A stretch of DNA of 64,000 bases, from assembly GCF_020829625.1 (NCBI RefSeq), contig NZ_JAIVFX010000006.1:248001-312000 (forward strand), written 5' to 3'. A program made the position numbers and the translations under genes. Source of the stretch: Nostoc sp. XA010 (GTDB taxonomy: Bacteria; Cyanobacteriota; Cyanobacteriia; Cyanobacteriales; Nostocaceae). The notes beneath the pieces are model-generated. The model searched no databases. It was not told the DNA's origin and saw only the letters and a list, made by a program, of their open reading frames with translations. Of this stretch, positions 54,989 to 64,000 are shown piece by piece. Each line of letters opens with the position of its first letter. Within the stretch, counting starts at the first letter, position 1.

Positions 54989-57895
54989 ATGACTGAAAAC
55001 TTACGCGGTTCGTGCTGGCTTTTAAAGTTAATGATTTCTTCAGCTATTAGTGGCGCATACGTCAATGCTGGGGATTGCACCTTTGCTCAAATTACGCCTG
55101 ATAGCACTTTACCCAATAATTCCACTGTCAAATTAGAGGGGAATACCAGAATTATTGAAGGAGGAACTCAAGCTGGAAGTAATCTTTTCCACAGTTTTGA
55201 GCAGTTTTCTGTACCCACTGGCAGTCAGGCTTACTTCAACAACCGTTTAGATGTTCAAAATATCATCAGCCGCGTCACGGGTAATTCTCCTTCTCTCATT
55301 GATGGTCTGATTAGAGCCAATCGTGATGGCTCTGCTAACTTGTTTTTTCTCAATCCCAATGGAATTATTTTTGGGCCTAATGCCCAATTGGACATCAAGG
55401 GTTCTTTCATTGCAACTACAGCAAACCGTCTCAAATTTGCAGATGGCGCTCTGTTTAGCGCGTTTCCTCCCCAAAACCCACCTCTGCTAACAGTAAGTGT
55501 TCCCATTGGCTTGCAATTTCAGGGAGTAGCAGGAGATATTCGTGTAGAAGGATCTGACCTTAAAGTGCAACCTGGTAAAACTTTAGCACTTGTGGGCGGT
55601 GATGTGACTTTGCAGGGAGGTGAACGGGCAGCTTTAAATCGACCACAAGCGAATTTGGAAGCTCCAGGAGGACGGATTGAGCTAGGTAGTGTCGCTGGTG
55701 TTGGAGAAGTGAGCTTGAACCAGAAAGATAACGATTGGGTATTGGGGTACACCTCTGTAAATAATTTTGGCGATATTGGATTGGAAGACAAAGCGTATGT
55801 CGCTGTTACCGGTGCTGGCGGTGGTGATGTTCAGATTCAGAGCAGTAATTTGGCTCTAACTCAAGGCTCACGGATTTTTGCCGATACAATAGGTACAGAG
55901 CCTGGTGGAGAGGTGCTTGTCCACACAACAAAGGCGGTTACTCTCACTGAGGGTTCGCGGATTAAAGCCGATATTTTATCAACAGCAACTGTAACCGGGG
56001 GAGATGTGACGATTGAAACTGGACAGTTGAGTATCCAAGGGGATGGCTCATTTATCAGAGCTGGTAGCTTAGGCGAGACGGGACGAGGGGGAAATCTTAC
56101 CATTGGCGCCTCGGAGTTTGTGGAACTATCAGGAACAACAAGAAGCGGCTTGTTTACTCAAACTTTAGGTGCTGGGAATGCTGGAAACTTGACAATTGCT
56201 ACTCGAAGATTAAGTTCTCAGAATGGAGCGCGAGTATCAACTTCTACTTCAGGCGAGGGGCAGGGGGGAGATTTGACTGTAACCGCCACTGATTTGCTGG
56301 AAGTTGTTGGTGTTGGTAGCGGCTTGTTCGCTCAAACTTTAGGTGCTAAAAATGCTGGAACTTTGACAATTAAGACCAGACACTTGAGTGTCCAGGATGG
56401 AGCACAAGTATTAACTGGTACTCAAGGTGAAGGAAAGGGAGGAAATTTGTTTGTGGATGCTATCGATTTGGTGGAATTACAAGGAACAGGAATATCATCC
56501 AATGGGCAGCGTGCTAGCACTTTATCTACTCTGACTGACAATGTTGGAGATGCTGGTAATTTGACGATTAAGACTAGGCAGTTAATTGTGGGAAATGGCG
56601 CACAGATAGTTACTGGTTCTTTGGGGGAGGGAAACGGTGGAGACATAGAAGTTAATGCCTTTGATGCTGTTAACATTTTTGGAGTTGGCATAGATAGAAC
56701 GGCAAGTGGATTATTTTCACGTACCACTCAAGGGGGGCAGGGAGGAAACATCATTATTAATACCAATGCTTTTCAGGTAGCAGACAATGGGGTTGTAGAT
56801 GCCCGTACTTTGGGTAAGGGGAATGCTGGCAATATCACGGTGAACGCGAATACTGTGGAAGCGGTTAATGGCGGACAAATCCTTGCAAATGCTTTCACAG
56901 GCAGCAGTGGATTTGCAGGTGATATCACAGTTACTGCTACTGATAGGGTGACTATATCTGGCAGCGCTCCCTTCAAACGGCTTGTCCGAGGAATTGATGG
57001 GGGCCTTGTTGAGGATGAGTCTCTTAACAGTGGCTTGTTTGTTCGCTCTCAAGGGTCAAAGGGTGCAGGCAACCTTCAGGTAAAATCTCCTTTGATTCGC
57101 TTAGACAATGGAGGGGAAATCACTGCTGAAACTGCATCTGGTAATGGCGGTAATATTACACTCCATGATCTAGATCTATTGTTACTAAGCGGTAATAGTC
57201 GGATATCTGCTACCGCAGGCACTAATGAACAGGGTGGAGATGGCGGTAATATAACCATCGATGCGCCTGACGGTTTCATCGTCGCCAAACCAAATGAAAA
57301 CAGCGACATCACCGCCAATGCCTACAATGGTAATGGGGGAAAAGTCAAAATCAACGCTACTAAGATTTTTGGAATTGCGCCACTAACTGAGGAAGACCTT
57401 AAAAGGTTACGCCCTACGGATTTAGACCCGCGTGAACTTCATACGAATGATATTACGGCAATTTCCCAAACAAGACCTGATTTAAGCGGCATTGTAGAAA
57501 TCAATACGCTCAATGTTGATCCCTATCGAGGATTAATTAACTTACCAGCCGTACCAATTGATACTCAAGTGTCTCAAGTTTGTCAAGTGCGTCCTGGTGA
57601 AAATGAAAGCAGTTTTACGATCACCGGACGCGGCGGCTTACCACCCAACCCCACCAAAGACATTCTCAGTCTTGATGTAGTTAAAGTAGATTGGGTAACT
57701 CTCAAGCCAAAGGGTGAAAACCACTCTAGTACAAGTGTTTCAACTCAGGCAAATAATTCTAGTCCAGCGCCGATTGTGGAAGCGCAAGGCTGGATGATAA
57801 ATGCTAAAGGTGAAGTTGTACTCACGGCTAATGCGCCCACAAACACGCTTCATAGTTCGTGGCAGAACCCAGCTAATTGTCGTAGCGATTTTTAG
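54989..57895 (+). CDS. Filamentous haemagglutinin N-terminal-domain exoprotein (TpsA-like), copy 1
   Basis: A 968-residue exported protein of the two-partner secretion type. A signal peptide is followed by the TPS domain (residues ~40-150): GSNLFHSFEQFSVP, NIISRVTG, ANLFFLNPNGIIFGPNA and GSFIATTANRL. Gly-rich beta-helix repeats (GGNLTI, GAQVLTGTQGEG) follow. The cyanobacterial C-terminus carries SSFTITGRGGLPPNP and VEAQGWMINAKGEVVLTA. It should be carried across the outer membrane by a TpsB/FhaC protein, which is not in the window. The ATG at 54989 is used; a TTG lies 7 codons upstream. It may act in adhesion. Confidence 0.87.
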   Translation: MTENLRGSCWLLKLMISSAISGAYVNAGDCTFAQITPDSTLPNNSTVKLEGNTRIIEGGTQAGSNLFHSFEQFSVPTGSQAYFNNRLDVQNIISRVTGNSPSLIDGLIRANRDGSANLFFLNPNGIIFGPNAQLDIKGSFIATTANRLKFADGALFSAFPPQNPPLLTVSVPIGLQFQGVAGDIRVEGSDLKVQPGKTLALVGGDVTLQGGERAALNRPQANLEAPGGRIELGSVAGVGEVSLNQKDNDWVLGYTSVNNFGDIGLEDKAYVAVTGAGGGDVQIQSSNLALTQGSRIFADTIGTEPGGEVLVHTTKAVTLTEGSRIKADILSTATVTGGDVTIETGQLSIQGDGSFIRAGSLGETGRGGNLTIGASEFVELSGTTRSGLFTQTLGAGNAGNLTIATRRLSSQNGARVSTSTSGEGQGGDLTVTATDLLEVVGVGSGLFAQTLGAKNAGTLTIKTRHLSVQDGAQVLTGTQGEGKGGNLFVDAIDLVELQGTGISSNGQRASTLSTLTDNVGDAGNLTIKTRQLIVGNGAQIVTGSLGEGNGGDIEVNAFDAVNIFGVGIDRTASGLFSRTTQGGQGGNIIINTNAFQVADNGVVDARTLGKGNAGNITVNANTVEAVNGGQILANAFTGSSGFAGDITVTATDRVTISGSAPFKRLVRGIDGGLVEDESLNSGLFVRSQGSKGAGNLQVKSPLIRLDNGGEITAETASGNGGNITLHDLDLLLLSGNSRISATAGTNEQGGDGGNITIDAPDGFIVAKPNENSDITANAYNGNGGKVKINATKIFGIAPLTEEDLKRLRPTDLDPRELHTNDITAISQTRPDLSGIVEINTLNVDPYRGLINLPAVPIDTQVSQVCQVRPGENESSFTITGRGGLPPNPTKDILSLDVVKVDWVTLKPKGENHSSTSVSTQANNSSPAPIVEAQGWMINAKGEVVLTANAPTNTLHSSWQNPANCRSDF

Positions 57896-58341
57896 ATTTG
57901 AGATTACCAAGTGGTAATTGCTTTGAAATCATCAATTATGAATTATCAATTACCCTCAATACAGAAGCGATCGCGACTAACGTGGTATCACGGGTACTTG
58001 GAGATTTCTATTGGGCTATTTGTTAAAAACTGTTGGTTTGTCAGAATTTGCCTTTGCGCCAATTGTTAGACGTTATGGTTTGGAAAAATAATTGCGATGC
58101 AGCTAAAGCCGTGGATAAACAGAGGATACTCAATATTGACGGTTAACAAATATACAACATCTGTCAAGTAACTAGGCATCATTAAACTAACCACATAAAC
58201 TTATGTAAAGCATTAGAAACACCTTAAGTATAAGCTTTTAAGAGTTTTATATTTCTTAATTTGTTGTCCTTTTTAGCGCCCACCTACTTAGTTGCTAGTT
58301 AAGATAAGCAGTGGAAACACTAAATTATCGGAGGAAAGAAC
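57896..58341. other. 446-bp spacer with second gene fragment
   Basis: Carries the 58017-58091 fragment. The 58260-58341 part (GCAGTGGAAACACTAA, GGAGGAAAGAAC) is repeated before the second RTX gene. Confidence 0.5.
58017..58091 (+). pseudogene. Short gene fragment, copy 2 of a flanking repeat
   Basis: Translates to about 24 residues matching the fragment at 54328-54465, ending at TAA. Confidence 0.45.
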
Positions 58342-58869
58342 ATGGCAAATATTCAGGGCAACTCTGCAAACAACTATCTAGCTGGGACTCAAGGAAGCGA
58401 TCAAATATATGGCTATGAAGGCGATGACACTCTAATAGGTGGGTTGGGTAATGACAACTTAGTGGGAGGAGGTGGTAATGACATTCTCACTGGTGGTAGT
58501 GGTAGAGATACCTTTGTCCTGAATTACTCAAGTGGCGGTATTGATAGAATTAAAGACTTCTCGGTTAGTAATGACGTTCTTAAAGTTACTACATCAACTA
58601 TTAGCGCTTCTAGATATCTTATAGGTACACGAGCATCTCTGAGCAATTATGAAGTGGGTGAAGATGCTGGTATGGTTTCTCCTAAGTCTACCAATCGTTC
58701 CGTAACGCTCGGGTCGAGTAACACTAGCCGATCTTCTAGTCTTTTTACATATGAGGCAAGCACTGGTGCTTTATTTTATTTGGATCAGCAGATAGCTTGG
58801 CTATCTCCTAACCTTAACTGGAATACAGCTGTTGTAGTGGCTTCGAGAACTAATAATATTGATGAATGA
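58342..58869 (+). CDS. Small RTX calcium-binding repeat protein, copy 1
   Basis: A 175-residue protein with RTX nonapeptides (GGxGxDxLx): GYEGDDTLIGGLGNDNLVGG and GGNDILTGGSGRD. These bind calcium in a parallel beta-roll. [16 protein letters not shown] follows, and the tail is [13 protein letters not shown]. There is no cleaved signal peptide, which fits type I secretion, but no HlyB/D genes are near. A GGAGG ribosome site precedes the ATG. Confidence 0.85.
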   Translation: MANIQGNSANNYLAGTQGSDQIYGYEGDDTLIGGLGNDNLVGGGGNDILTGGSGRDTFVLNYSSGGIDRIKDFSVSNDVLKVTTSTISASRYLIGTRASLSNYEVGEDAGMVSPKSTNRSVTLGSSNTSRSSSLFTYEASTGALFYLDQQIAWLSPNLNWNTAVVVASRTNNIDE

Positions 58870-59084
58870 AAAATTTAACTCTCTAGCAGAGTTTCTTACT
58901 AAAGTTGGGGGAATCAAACTTCCCTTATACGGTGTAGAGACAAGCAAGGGATTCGCGCTTTGATTACGGAATTGGTGTTCTAGGTGCGATCGCGTTGTTT
59001 TGTTTTTTGACCAATGTCATCTGTAATGCTAATTGCCAGTTAAAATCAGCAGTAGAAACACTAATTTCTCCGGGAGTAAGGAAC

Positions 59085-59729
59085 GTGGCAATTATTCACG
59101 GCACATCTGGAAACGACTATCGATCTGGGACTTCAGTAAACGATCAAATATACGGCCATGCAGGTAATGACACTCTAAAAGGTGGGTTAGGTAATGACTA
59201 CGTAGAGGGAGGAAGTGGTAATGACATTCTCACTGGTGATAGTGGTAGAGATACCTTTGTCTTAGATTGCTCAAGCGGCGGTATTGATAGAATTACAGAC
59301 TTCTCAGTTAACGGCGATATTCTTAAAATTAATACCCCTCCTATTAGCAGCACTAACGCCATCTCTCAAGGTTCTACAGGCGATGACACTTTAATAGGTA
59401 AATCGGGTCAAGACTCTTTAGCAGGAGGAGTTGATAATGACATTCTCACTGGTGGCAAGAATAGTAACACCTTGCCTTCTATTAAATCTTCTGAGAATGC
59501 TATTCAATTGACTAACTCTATAACTGATGTTTTACCATTAACAAAAGTTTCGATTGAGGACATGAGAGTTGCTGATCCTATAGCTATAGAACCTTCAGCA
59601 GCAATAATTGGCGGGGGTGTGGGACTGCCTAGTTATTGTAGCTATAACGCAGCTACTGGTGCTCTATTTTATCTCGATCAGCAGTTAGCTTGGCTACCTC
59701 GTAACCTTAGCTTTCCTAACAGTGCATGA
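59085..59729 (+). CDS. Small RTX calcium-binding repeat protein, copy 2
   Basis: A 214-residue paralogue of the preceding gene: [55 protein letters not shown] and the [13 protein letters not shown] tail. It carries an extra degenerate RTX group ([13 protein letters not shown]). GTG 59085 lies where the ATG of copy 1 lies, after the shared leader GTAGAAACACTAA / GGAGTAAGGAAC. The frame reaches back to 58995, but that codon lies outside the duplicated start region. Confidence 0.82.
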   Translation: MAIIHGTSGNDYRSGTSVNDQIYGHAGNDTLKGGLGNDYVEGGSGNDILTGDSGRDTFVLDCSSGGIDRITDFSVNGDILKINTPPISSTNAISQGSTGDDTLIGKSGQDSLAGGVDNDILTGGKNSNTLPSIKSSENAIQLTNSITDVLPLTKVSIEDMRVADPIAIEPSAAIIGGGVGLPSYCSYNAATGALFYLDQQLAWLPRNLSFPNSA

Positions 59730-60478
59730 CTTAGCCAGTGACAGAAAAGTGAAAATAGCAGGTATGCTTTTCAAGGCTTCTAATTAGATTTTTAAATTAC
59801 CTTTTTGCGATGCCTGTGTTGAAAACTTCAGTTCGCCTTTGGCGTTGCCACAGGCAGACGTTCACGGACTCGCTCTAACCAAAGCTATGCCGGAAGCTTT
59901 ACGCTGCACTATCACCGGGAACCGCCGCTCCGCCGCCAGTTGCTTCTCCTGTTCAAAGACGCTCTTGCTAGCAAGCTTTAAAAGCAGGGGTACAAGTCGG
60001 GAAATCATCTGTTAGCGCTTGGCTCGACTTTTTGCTGTGGTTTTTGCTAGCCTACACAAGCTAATAGAGGGTGATTTGCAAAAGGCTGAAAAGACTTATT
60101 TAGGTTCAAATACAGGATGATTATTTGGTAAAGTGCGTAAGTCTTAATGTGAATTCAACGGCTTATATCTAGTGTCCCCAAAATTTAGCTCAATCAAAAA
60201 GGACTTTCCTTGATTTTACTACGCAAAATCGCCCCTCTCGGAGTCGGAGAGGGAGAGTCTTGAATTAAAGTTCAAGGCTGGCAGAGGTTTGTCTAAGTCA
60301 CGTTAAGTCTTAAAATTCATACAGTCACTACTGTTACAACAGCAGATTAGTAATCAAAAACCTAACCTTCCAACAGAGTTACCTGGAGAGAGGTACGGGC
60401 AAAGGTTCGCACAAGCATTACTAAAGTAGTCTTCTGTCTTGCAATCAAGTAACTATCAAGGGTTAGGAGATAAGTTCT
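59730..60478. other. 749-bp region before the second TpsA gene
   Basis: No supported gene. It has GC-rich repeat text around 59860-59960, a hairpin near 60228-60252 (GCCCCTCTC...GGAGAGGG), and a probable promoter leading to the GTG start at 60479. Confidence 0.45.
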
Positions 60479-63226
60479 GTGAGTTTAAGAAGTTGGTTTG
60501 GTCACGGTTGTCACTTAGGGTTGTCCGGCTTGGTGATTCTAGTGGGTGCAATTGGAATACAAGGAGGCTTACGCACATCCGCTCAGGTCACTGCTGATCC
60601 TTCTGTGGGAACTCAAGTGCAGCAAATCGACAACACTACCTTGAATATTACAGGGGGTACAACCGTTGGCAATACAAATCTATTCCATAGTTTTAGCAAC
60701 TTTAGTATTCCAAGTGAGCAGGTAGTTAATTTCCAAAACGCCCCTACCATTAACAATATTTTGGTGCGAGTTACAGGGATAAATCCCTCCGATATCCAGG
60801 GAATACTTCAAACTCAAGGTAATGCTAATTTCTTTTTAATGAATCCTAACGGCATCATATTTGGACAAAGTGCTTCATTAAATGTTAATGGTTCATTTAT
60901 TGGCACAACAGCTAATGCGATCCAGTTTCCGGGTGGTGGAGAATTTTCCATGACTTCACCTGTCAATCCGCTTAACCCTTTGCTGAGTGTGAATCCTTCT
61001 GCATTTCTATTCAATCAAATTCCATCCCAGCCTGTTGGGCCGATTCAACTCAATGAAGCATTTCTATTCGTTCCTGAGAGTCAGAGTTTAGTGCTATTGG
61101 GAGGCGATGTGAATTTAGAAGGAGCGATCGTGTTCGCTCCAGATGGTCGAATCGAATTAGGAGGATTGGCAGCAGGGGGAACGGTAGGGTTGAACATTGA
61201 TAACAACAATTTCCGCTTAAGTTTTCCTGAGAATGTAGCGCGAGCAGATGTATCTCTTACCAATTTCACTACAGTAAGTGCTAGTGGTGAAGGCGGCGGT
61301 GGTATCCAAATACAAGGCAGGCGCGTTACATTCGATAGTTCAGATATTGCGGTTAATACCCTAGTCTCAAAATCGGAAGGAACATTAGGGATAAATGCAT
61401 CGGAGTCAGTAGAACTCTTGCGAGGAAGCCGTCTGCTGACTGAGACAACAAACTCTGGAACTGCCGGAGACTTAAGGATTGAAACTGGGCGGTTGATTGT
61501 TCAAGATGGTTCGCAGATTTCAGCTTCCACTTCTCCACAATCTACAGGAGGGGGAGGAACTTTGTTTGTCAATGCCAGGGACTCTATCCAACTCATTGGA
61601 ACCTCGCAAATTATAGAAGGTGAAAAACCCATACCTAGTGGCTTGTTTACTGTCACCCAAGGTGCTGGAAATGCTGGAGAGTTAAGGATTGAAACTGGGC
61701 AATTGATTGTTCAAGATGGAGCGCAGGTTTCAGCTAATACTCGTAGTCAGGGAAGGGGAGGAACTGTGTCTATCAATGCCAGGGACTCTATCCAACTTAT
61801 TGGAACAAATGGTGACAGTAGAAGCGGCTTATTTGTTGGGACTATAGCTACTGGAGATGCCGGAAACTTAAATATAGAAACTGGGCAATTGATTATTCAA
61901 GATGGAGCAAGAATTTCAGCTTCCACTTCTCCACAATCTACTGGAGAGGGAGGAACTGTGTCTATCAACGCCAGGGACTCTATTCAACTAATTGGAACCT
62001 CGCAAATGGGATCTAGTGGCTTATTTGTTGGGACTGAAGCTACTGGAAATGCCGGAAACTTAAATATAGAAACTGGGCAATTGATTGTTCAAGATGGAGC
62101 GCAGGTTTCAGCTAATACTCGTAGTCAGGGAAGGGGAGGAACCTTGTCTGTTACCGCAGACTCTATCCAACTAATTGGAACCTCGCAAATGGGATCTAGT
62201 GGCTTATTTGTTGGGACTGAAGCTACTGGAAATGCTGGAAATTTAAATATAGAAACTGGGCAATTGATTGTTCAAGATGGAGCGCAGGTTTCAGCTTCCA
62301 CTTCTAAAGAATCTACTGGAGAGGGGGGAAGCATTATAGTTAAGACTGGAGAATTAAATGTCTTAAATAACGCTGACATAACTGTGAGCAGTCAAGGCAC
62401 AAACAAGGCAGGTGATTTGGAAATCACCGCTCGTTCTATCAAATTGGATAACCAAGGTAAGCTGATTGGGCAAGCAAACTCCGGTGATGGTGGCAATATT
62501 ACGCTGAACTTGCAAGACTTATTGTTACTGCGCCGCAACAGTGAGATTTCTACCTCAGCAGGTACTAGAGGGTCTGGTGGAAATGGCGGTAATATCACCA
62601 TCAATATCCCTGACGGCTTCATCGTCGCCAACCCAAATGAAAACAGCGATATCACCGCCAATGCATTTAGTGGTAGTGGTGGGAGAGTCACAATTAAAGC
62701 TACTAATATTTTTGGCATTGCATCACTAACTGAGGAAGACCTTAAAAGGTTGCGCCCTACGGATTTAGACCCGCGTCAACTTCAGACAAATGATATTACG
62801 GCAATTTCCCAAACAAGACCTGATTTAAGCGGCATTGTAGATATCAACACGCTTGATGTTGACCCCTCTCAAGGATTAATTAACTTACCAGGCGTACCAG
62901 TTGACACCAAAGTGTCCCAAGGCTGTCAAGCGCTTACAGCACAAAATCAAAGTAGTTTTACGATTACCGGACGCGGCGGCCTACCACCCAACCCTAGAAC
63001 CGAACCACTCACTCCTGATGCAGTTGAATTAGATTGGGTAACTCTTAACCCAAAGGGTGAAAACCGTGTTATTACAAATTCAAATCAGGTAAATAGTTCC
63101 AGTCCAGCGCCGATTGTGGAAGCGCAAGGGTGGGTGAGAAATGCTAAAGGTGAAGTTGTACTCACGGCTAATGCGCCGAAAGCTTTGCCTCATAGTTCCT
63201 GGTTTACTCCTGCTTCTTGTTTCTGA
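60479..63226 (+). CDS. Filamentous haemagglutinin N-terminal-domain exoprotein (TpsA-like), copy 2
   Basis: A 915-residue TpsA-type protein starting at GTG 60479 after TTAGGAGA. It has a signal peptide (LSGLVILVGAIGIQGGL), then the TPS domain (TNLFHSFSNFSIPSEQ, ILVRVTGINPSDIQG, ANFFLMNPNGIIFGQSA). Residues ~335-620 hold five near-identical modules of IETGQLIVQDGAQVSA with ARDSIQLIGT. The last ~210 residues are almost the same as copy 1 (GRGGLPPNP, PIVEAQGWVRNAKGE). Predicted to be a surface or secreted beta-helix. Confidence 0.88.
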   Translation: MSLRSWFGHGCHLGLSGLVILVGAIGIQGGLRTSAQVTADPSVGTQVQQIDNTTLNITGGTTVGNTNLFHSFSNFSIPSEQVVNFQNAPTINNILVRVTGINPSDIQGILQTQGNANFFLMNPNGIIFGQSASLNVNGSFIGTTANAIQFPGGGEFSMTSPVNPLNPLLSVNPSAFLFNQIPSQPVGPIQLNEAFLFVPESQSLVLLGGDVNLEGAIVFAPDGRIELGGLAAGGTVGLNIDNNNFRLSFPENVARADVSLTNFTTVSASGEGGGGIQIQGRRVTFDSSDIAVNTLVSKSEGTLGINASESVELLRGSRLLTETTNSGTAGDLRIETGRLIVQDGSQISASTSPQSTGGGGTLFVNARDSIQLIGTSQIIEGEKPIPSGLFTVTQGAGNAGELRIETGQLIVQDGAQVSANTRSQGRGGTVSINARDSIQLIGTNGDSRSGLFVGTIATGDAGNLNIETGQLIIQDGARISASTSPQSTGEGGTVSINARDSIQLIGTSQMGSSGLFVGTEATGNAGNLNIETGQLIVQDGAQVSANTRSQGRGGTLSVTADSIQLIGTSQMGSSGLFVGTEATGNAGNLNIETGQLIVQDGAQVSASTSKESTGEGGSIIVKTGELNVLNNADITVSSQGTNKAGDLEITARSIKLDNQGKLIGQANSGDGGNITLNLQDLLLLRRNSEISTSAGTRGSGGNGGNITINIPDGFIVANPNENSDITANAFSGSGGRVTIKATNIFGIASLTEEDLKRLRPTDLDPRQLQTNDITAISQTRPDLSGIVDINTLDVDPSQGLINLPGVPVDTKVSQGCQALTAQNQSSFTITGRGGLPPNPRTEPLTPDAVELDWVTLNPKGENRVITNSNQVNSSSPAPIVEAQGWVRNAKGEVVLTANAPKALPHSSWFTPASCF
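61481..62335 (+). repeat. Tandem module array within TpsA copy 2
   Basis: Five copies of about 183-210 bp. The landmark GAAACTGGG starts at 61481, 61691, 61877, 62069 and 62252, and spacing is always a multiple of three. Confidence 0.9.
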
Positions 63227-63232
63227 AGCGCA

Positions 63233-64000
63233 TTAGAGCCAATTGCCTACTAAAACATAGGGTGCCCAGAAATATGGAGCTTTTTCCTTAGCAAAAACAG
63301 CTAATTGGGCACTCTGGAGCGCCTCGGCTTTATTGGCCCCAGCCTTTAGCTGTCGATAGAACTCACTCATTACATCGGCAGTGGAGCGATCATCTATTGA
63401 CCACAATGTTGCTAGTGTACTGCGTACCCCCGCCCGCATAGCTATCCCAGCCAGTCCCAAAGCTGCTCGTTTGTCTCCCTCAGCAGTTTGGCAAGCACTG
63501 AGAACGAGTAATTCAATGCTACTAAATCTGTTTTTGTCGCTAACTCGCAGTAGATTATCAAATTCCTTAACCTTAACCAGTTTATCCCAGGTAAGAATAA
63601 AGGTTTTTTCAGCATCAGAACTAAATTCACCGTGAGTTGCTAGGTGAACCACGGAGAAGGGAACTGTTTGCAACTTATTTTGCAGGTTTGTTTGGGTAAA
63701 CTGTTGATTTAACAGTTCTTCACTCTTGGATACTTCAGATTTGATTTCTTTTAATTCCCGTGGTACATTTTCTAATTCAGGAAATTCTTTGCCTTCTACT
63801 GGGCGTTTTTCGCTGACTCCTGCTGTTAAAGCATTTAGCTGTACCTGTCGCAAAGGTTTGGGATCGAGGAGTTGCAAACCTGGTGTCAAGGCGATCGCAT
63901 ATTTCTCTACTAGATATTGCCTCTGTTGTTTGTCGTAGAGAACCGCCATCGGGATATTCCGCAAATCACCATCAAGTACAAACACTAAGGTTTTTATCCC
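63233..64000 (-). CDS. CHAT domain (caspase-like) protein, C-terminal part, 5' end outside window
   Basis: Visible are 255 residues of a CHAT peptidase domain. KTLVFVLDGDLRNIPMAVLYD opens it, followed by VVHLATHGEFSSD with the catalytic His and VLSACQTAEGDKRAALG with the catalytic Cys, then a GVRSTLATLWSIDD stretch. The frame is open at the window end, so more protein (often TPR repeats in cyanobacteria) must lie beyond. CHAT proteins are caspase-like cysteine peptidases. It is convergent with TpsA copy 2, with 6 bp between the stop codons. Confidence 0.9.
   Translation of the reverse strand, partial: GIKTLVFVLDGDLRNIPMAVLYDKQQRQYLVEKYAIALTPGLQLLDPKPLRQVQLNALTAGVSEKRPVEGKEFPELENVPRELKEIKSEVSKSEELLNQQFTQTNLQNKLQTVPFSVVHLATHGEFSSDAEKTFILTWDKLVKVKEFDNLLRVSDKNRFSSIELLVLSACQTAEGDKRAALGLAGIAMRAGVRSTLATLWSIDDRSTADVMSEFYRQLKAGANKAEALQSAQLAVFAKEKAPYFWAPYVLVGNWL

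Noticed and set aside
55247..57318. Several long minus-strand open frames inside TpsA copy 1
   Set aside because: Pro/Ser-rich shadows of a Gly-rich repeat gene; no starts or families, and the plus strand has clear domains.
60814..62718. Minus-strand open frames inside TpsA copy 2
   Set aside because: Mirror of the plus-strand repeats; same composition artefact as in copy 1.
1..64000. tRNA or rRNA genes
   Set aside because: No cloverleaf T-loop motif (GGTTCGANTCC type) or rRNA-like stretch was noticed in the gene-free regions; a tRNAscan run would settle this.

Overview
The window reads as chromosomal DNA of a filamentous, probably heterocyst-forming cyanobacterium of the Nostoc/Anabaena group. 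The grounds are: the frequent octamer GCGATCGC (HIP1); many tandem heptanucleotide arrays between and inside genes; cyanobacterium-specific genes (psb34, DUF3155, DUF3611, DUF3598, CCB1-like, a Mo-nitrogenase C-terminal-domain protein); a fused thiO-thiG; and the oxidative pentose phosphate operon fbp-tal-zwf-opcA. No rRNA, tRNA or CRISPR array was seen.

Layout. 0-8 kb: the end of a Sua5-type tRNA-modification gene, a degenerate histidine kinase, a GNAT acetyltransferase, then a leftward block pdhB, secD, secF plus a small membrane protein, and cimA. 8-11.5 kb: a 2Fe-2S ferredoxin-like protein, thiO-thiG and psb34. 11.6-15 kb: a TPR protein and a PEP-CTERM protein. 16-21 kb: three exported-protein genes that share shuffled parts (SLH repeats, a beta-helix, a VirB10-like C-terminal domain). 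21-30 kb: a histidine kinase, DUF3155, a CCB1-like cytochrome b6f assembly factor, a PadR regulator, a Tic21-like DUF3611 protein, a SerRS with a membrane tail, rseP, nth and rpsN. 30-36.5 kb: aat, a small-gene region with PIN and UPF0175 proteins, DUF3598, ftsX and def. 36.8-46.3 kb: a RecB-like nuclease, recJ, a DUF4351 protein, a pentapeptide-repeat protein, a CadD-type transporter, a cyclic-nucleotide-binding protein, cobB/cbiA and a glutathione transferase. 46.3-52.3 kb: the leftward operon fbp-tal-zwf-opcA. 53-64 kb: an accessory region with a Uma2 nuclease, a putative double-glycine-leader peptide, two large filamentous-haemagglutinin-type (TpsA) exoproteins, two small RTX proteins and the C-terminal part of a CHAT protease.

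How the genes work together. The OPP operon supplies NADPH, with OpcA activating Zwf, whose two known redox cysteines are both present. secD/secF form the Sec accessory complex. The 16-21 kb and 53-64 kb regions encode cell-surface material. Both show recent duplication: copied SLH domains, copied 3' flanks, two RTX genes with the same leader, and two TpsA genes with almost the same C-terminus.

The most unusual theme is that intergenic-type repeats have entered genes without breaking them. Heptanucleotide arrays or palindromes lie in frame inside cimA, thiO-thiG, recJ (twice), cobB (twice) and the DUF3598 gene, adding low-complexity peptide loops to core enzymes. Other points to check are the membrane-tailed SerRS, the double-glycine peptide beside TpsA, and a small gene split by one in-frame stop. 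All assignments come from reading the sequence; no database search was run.
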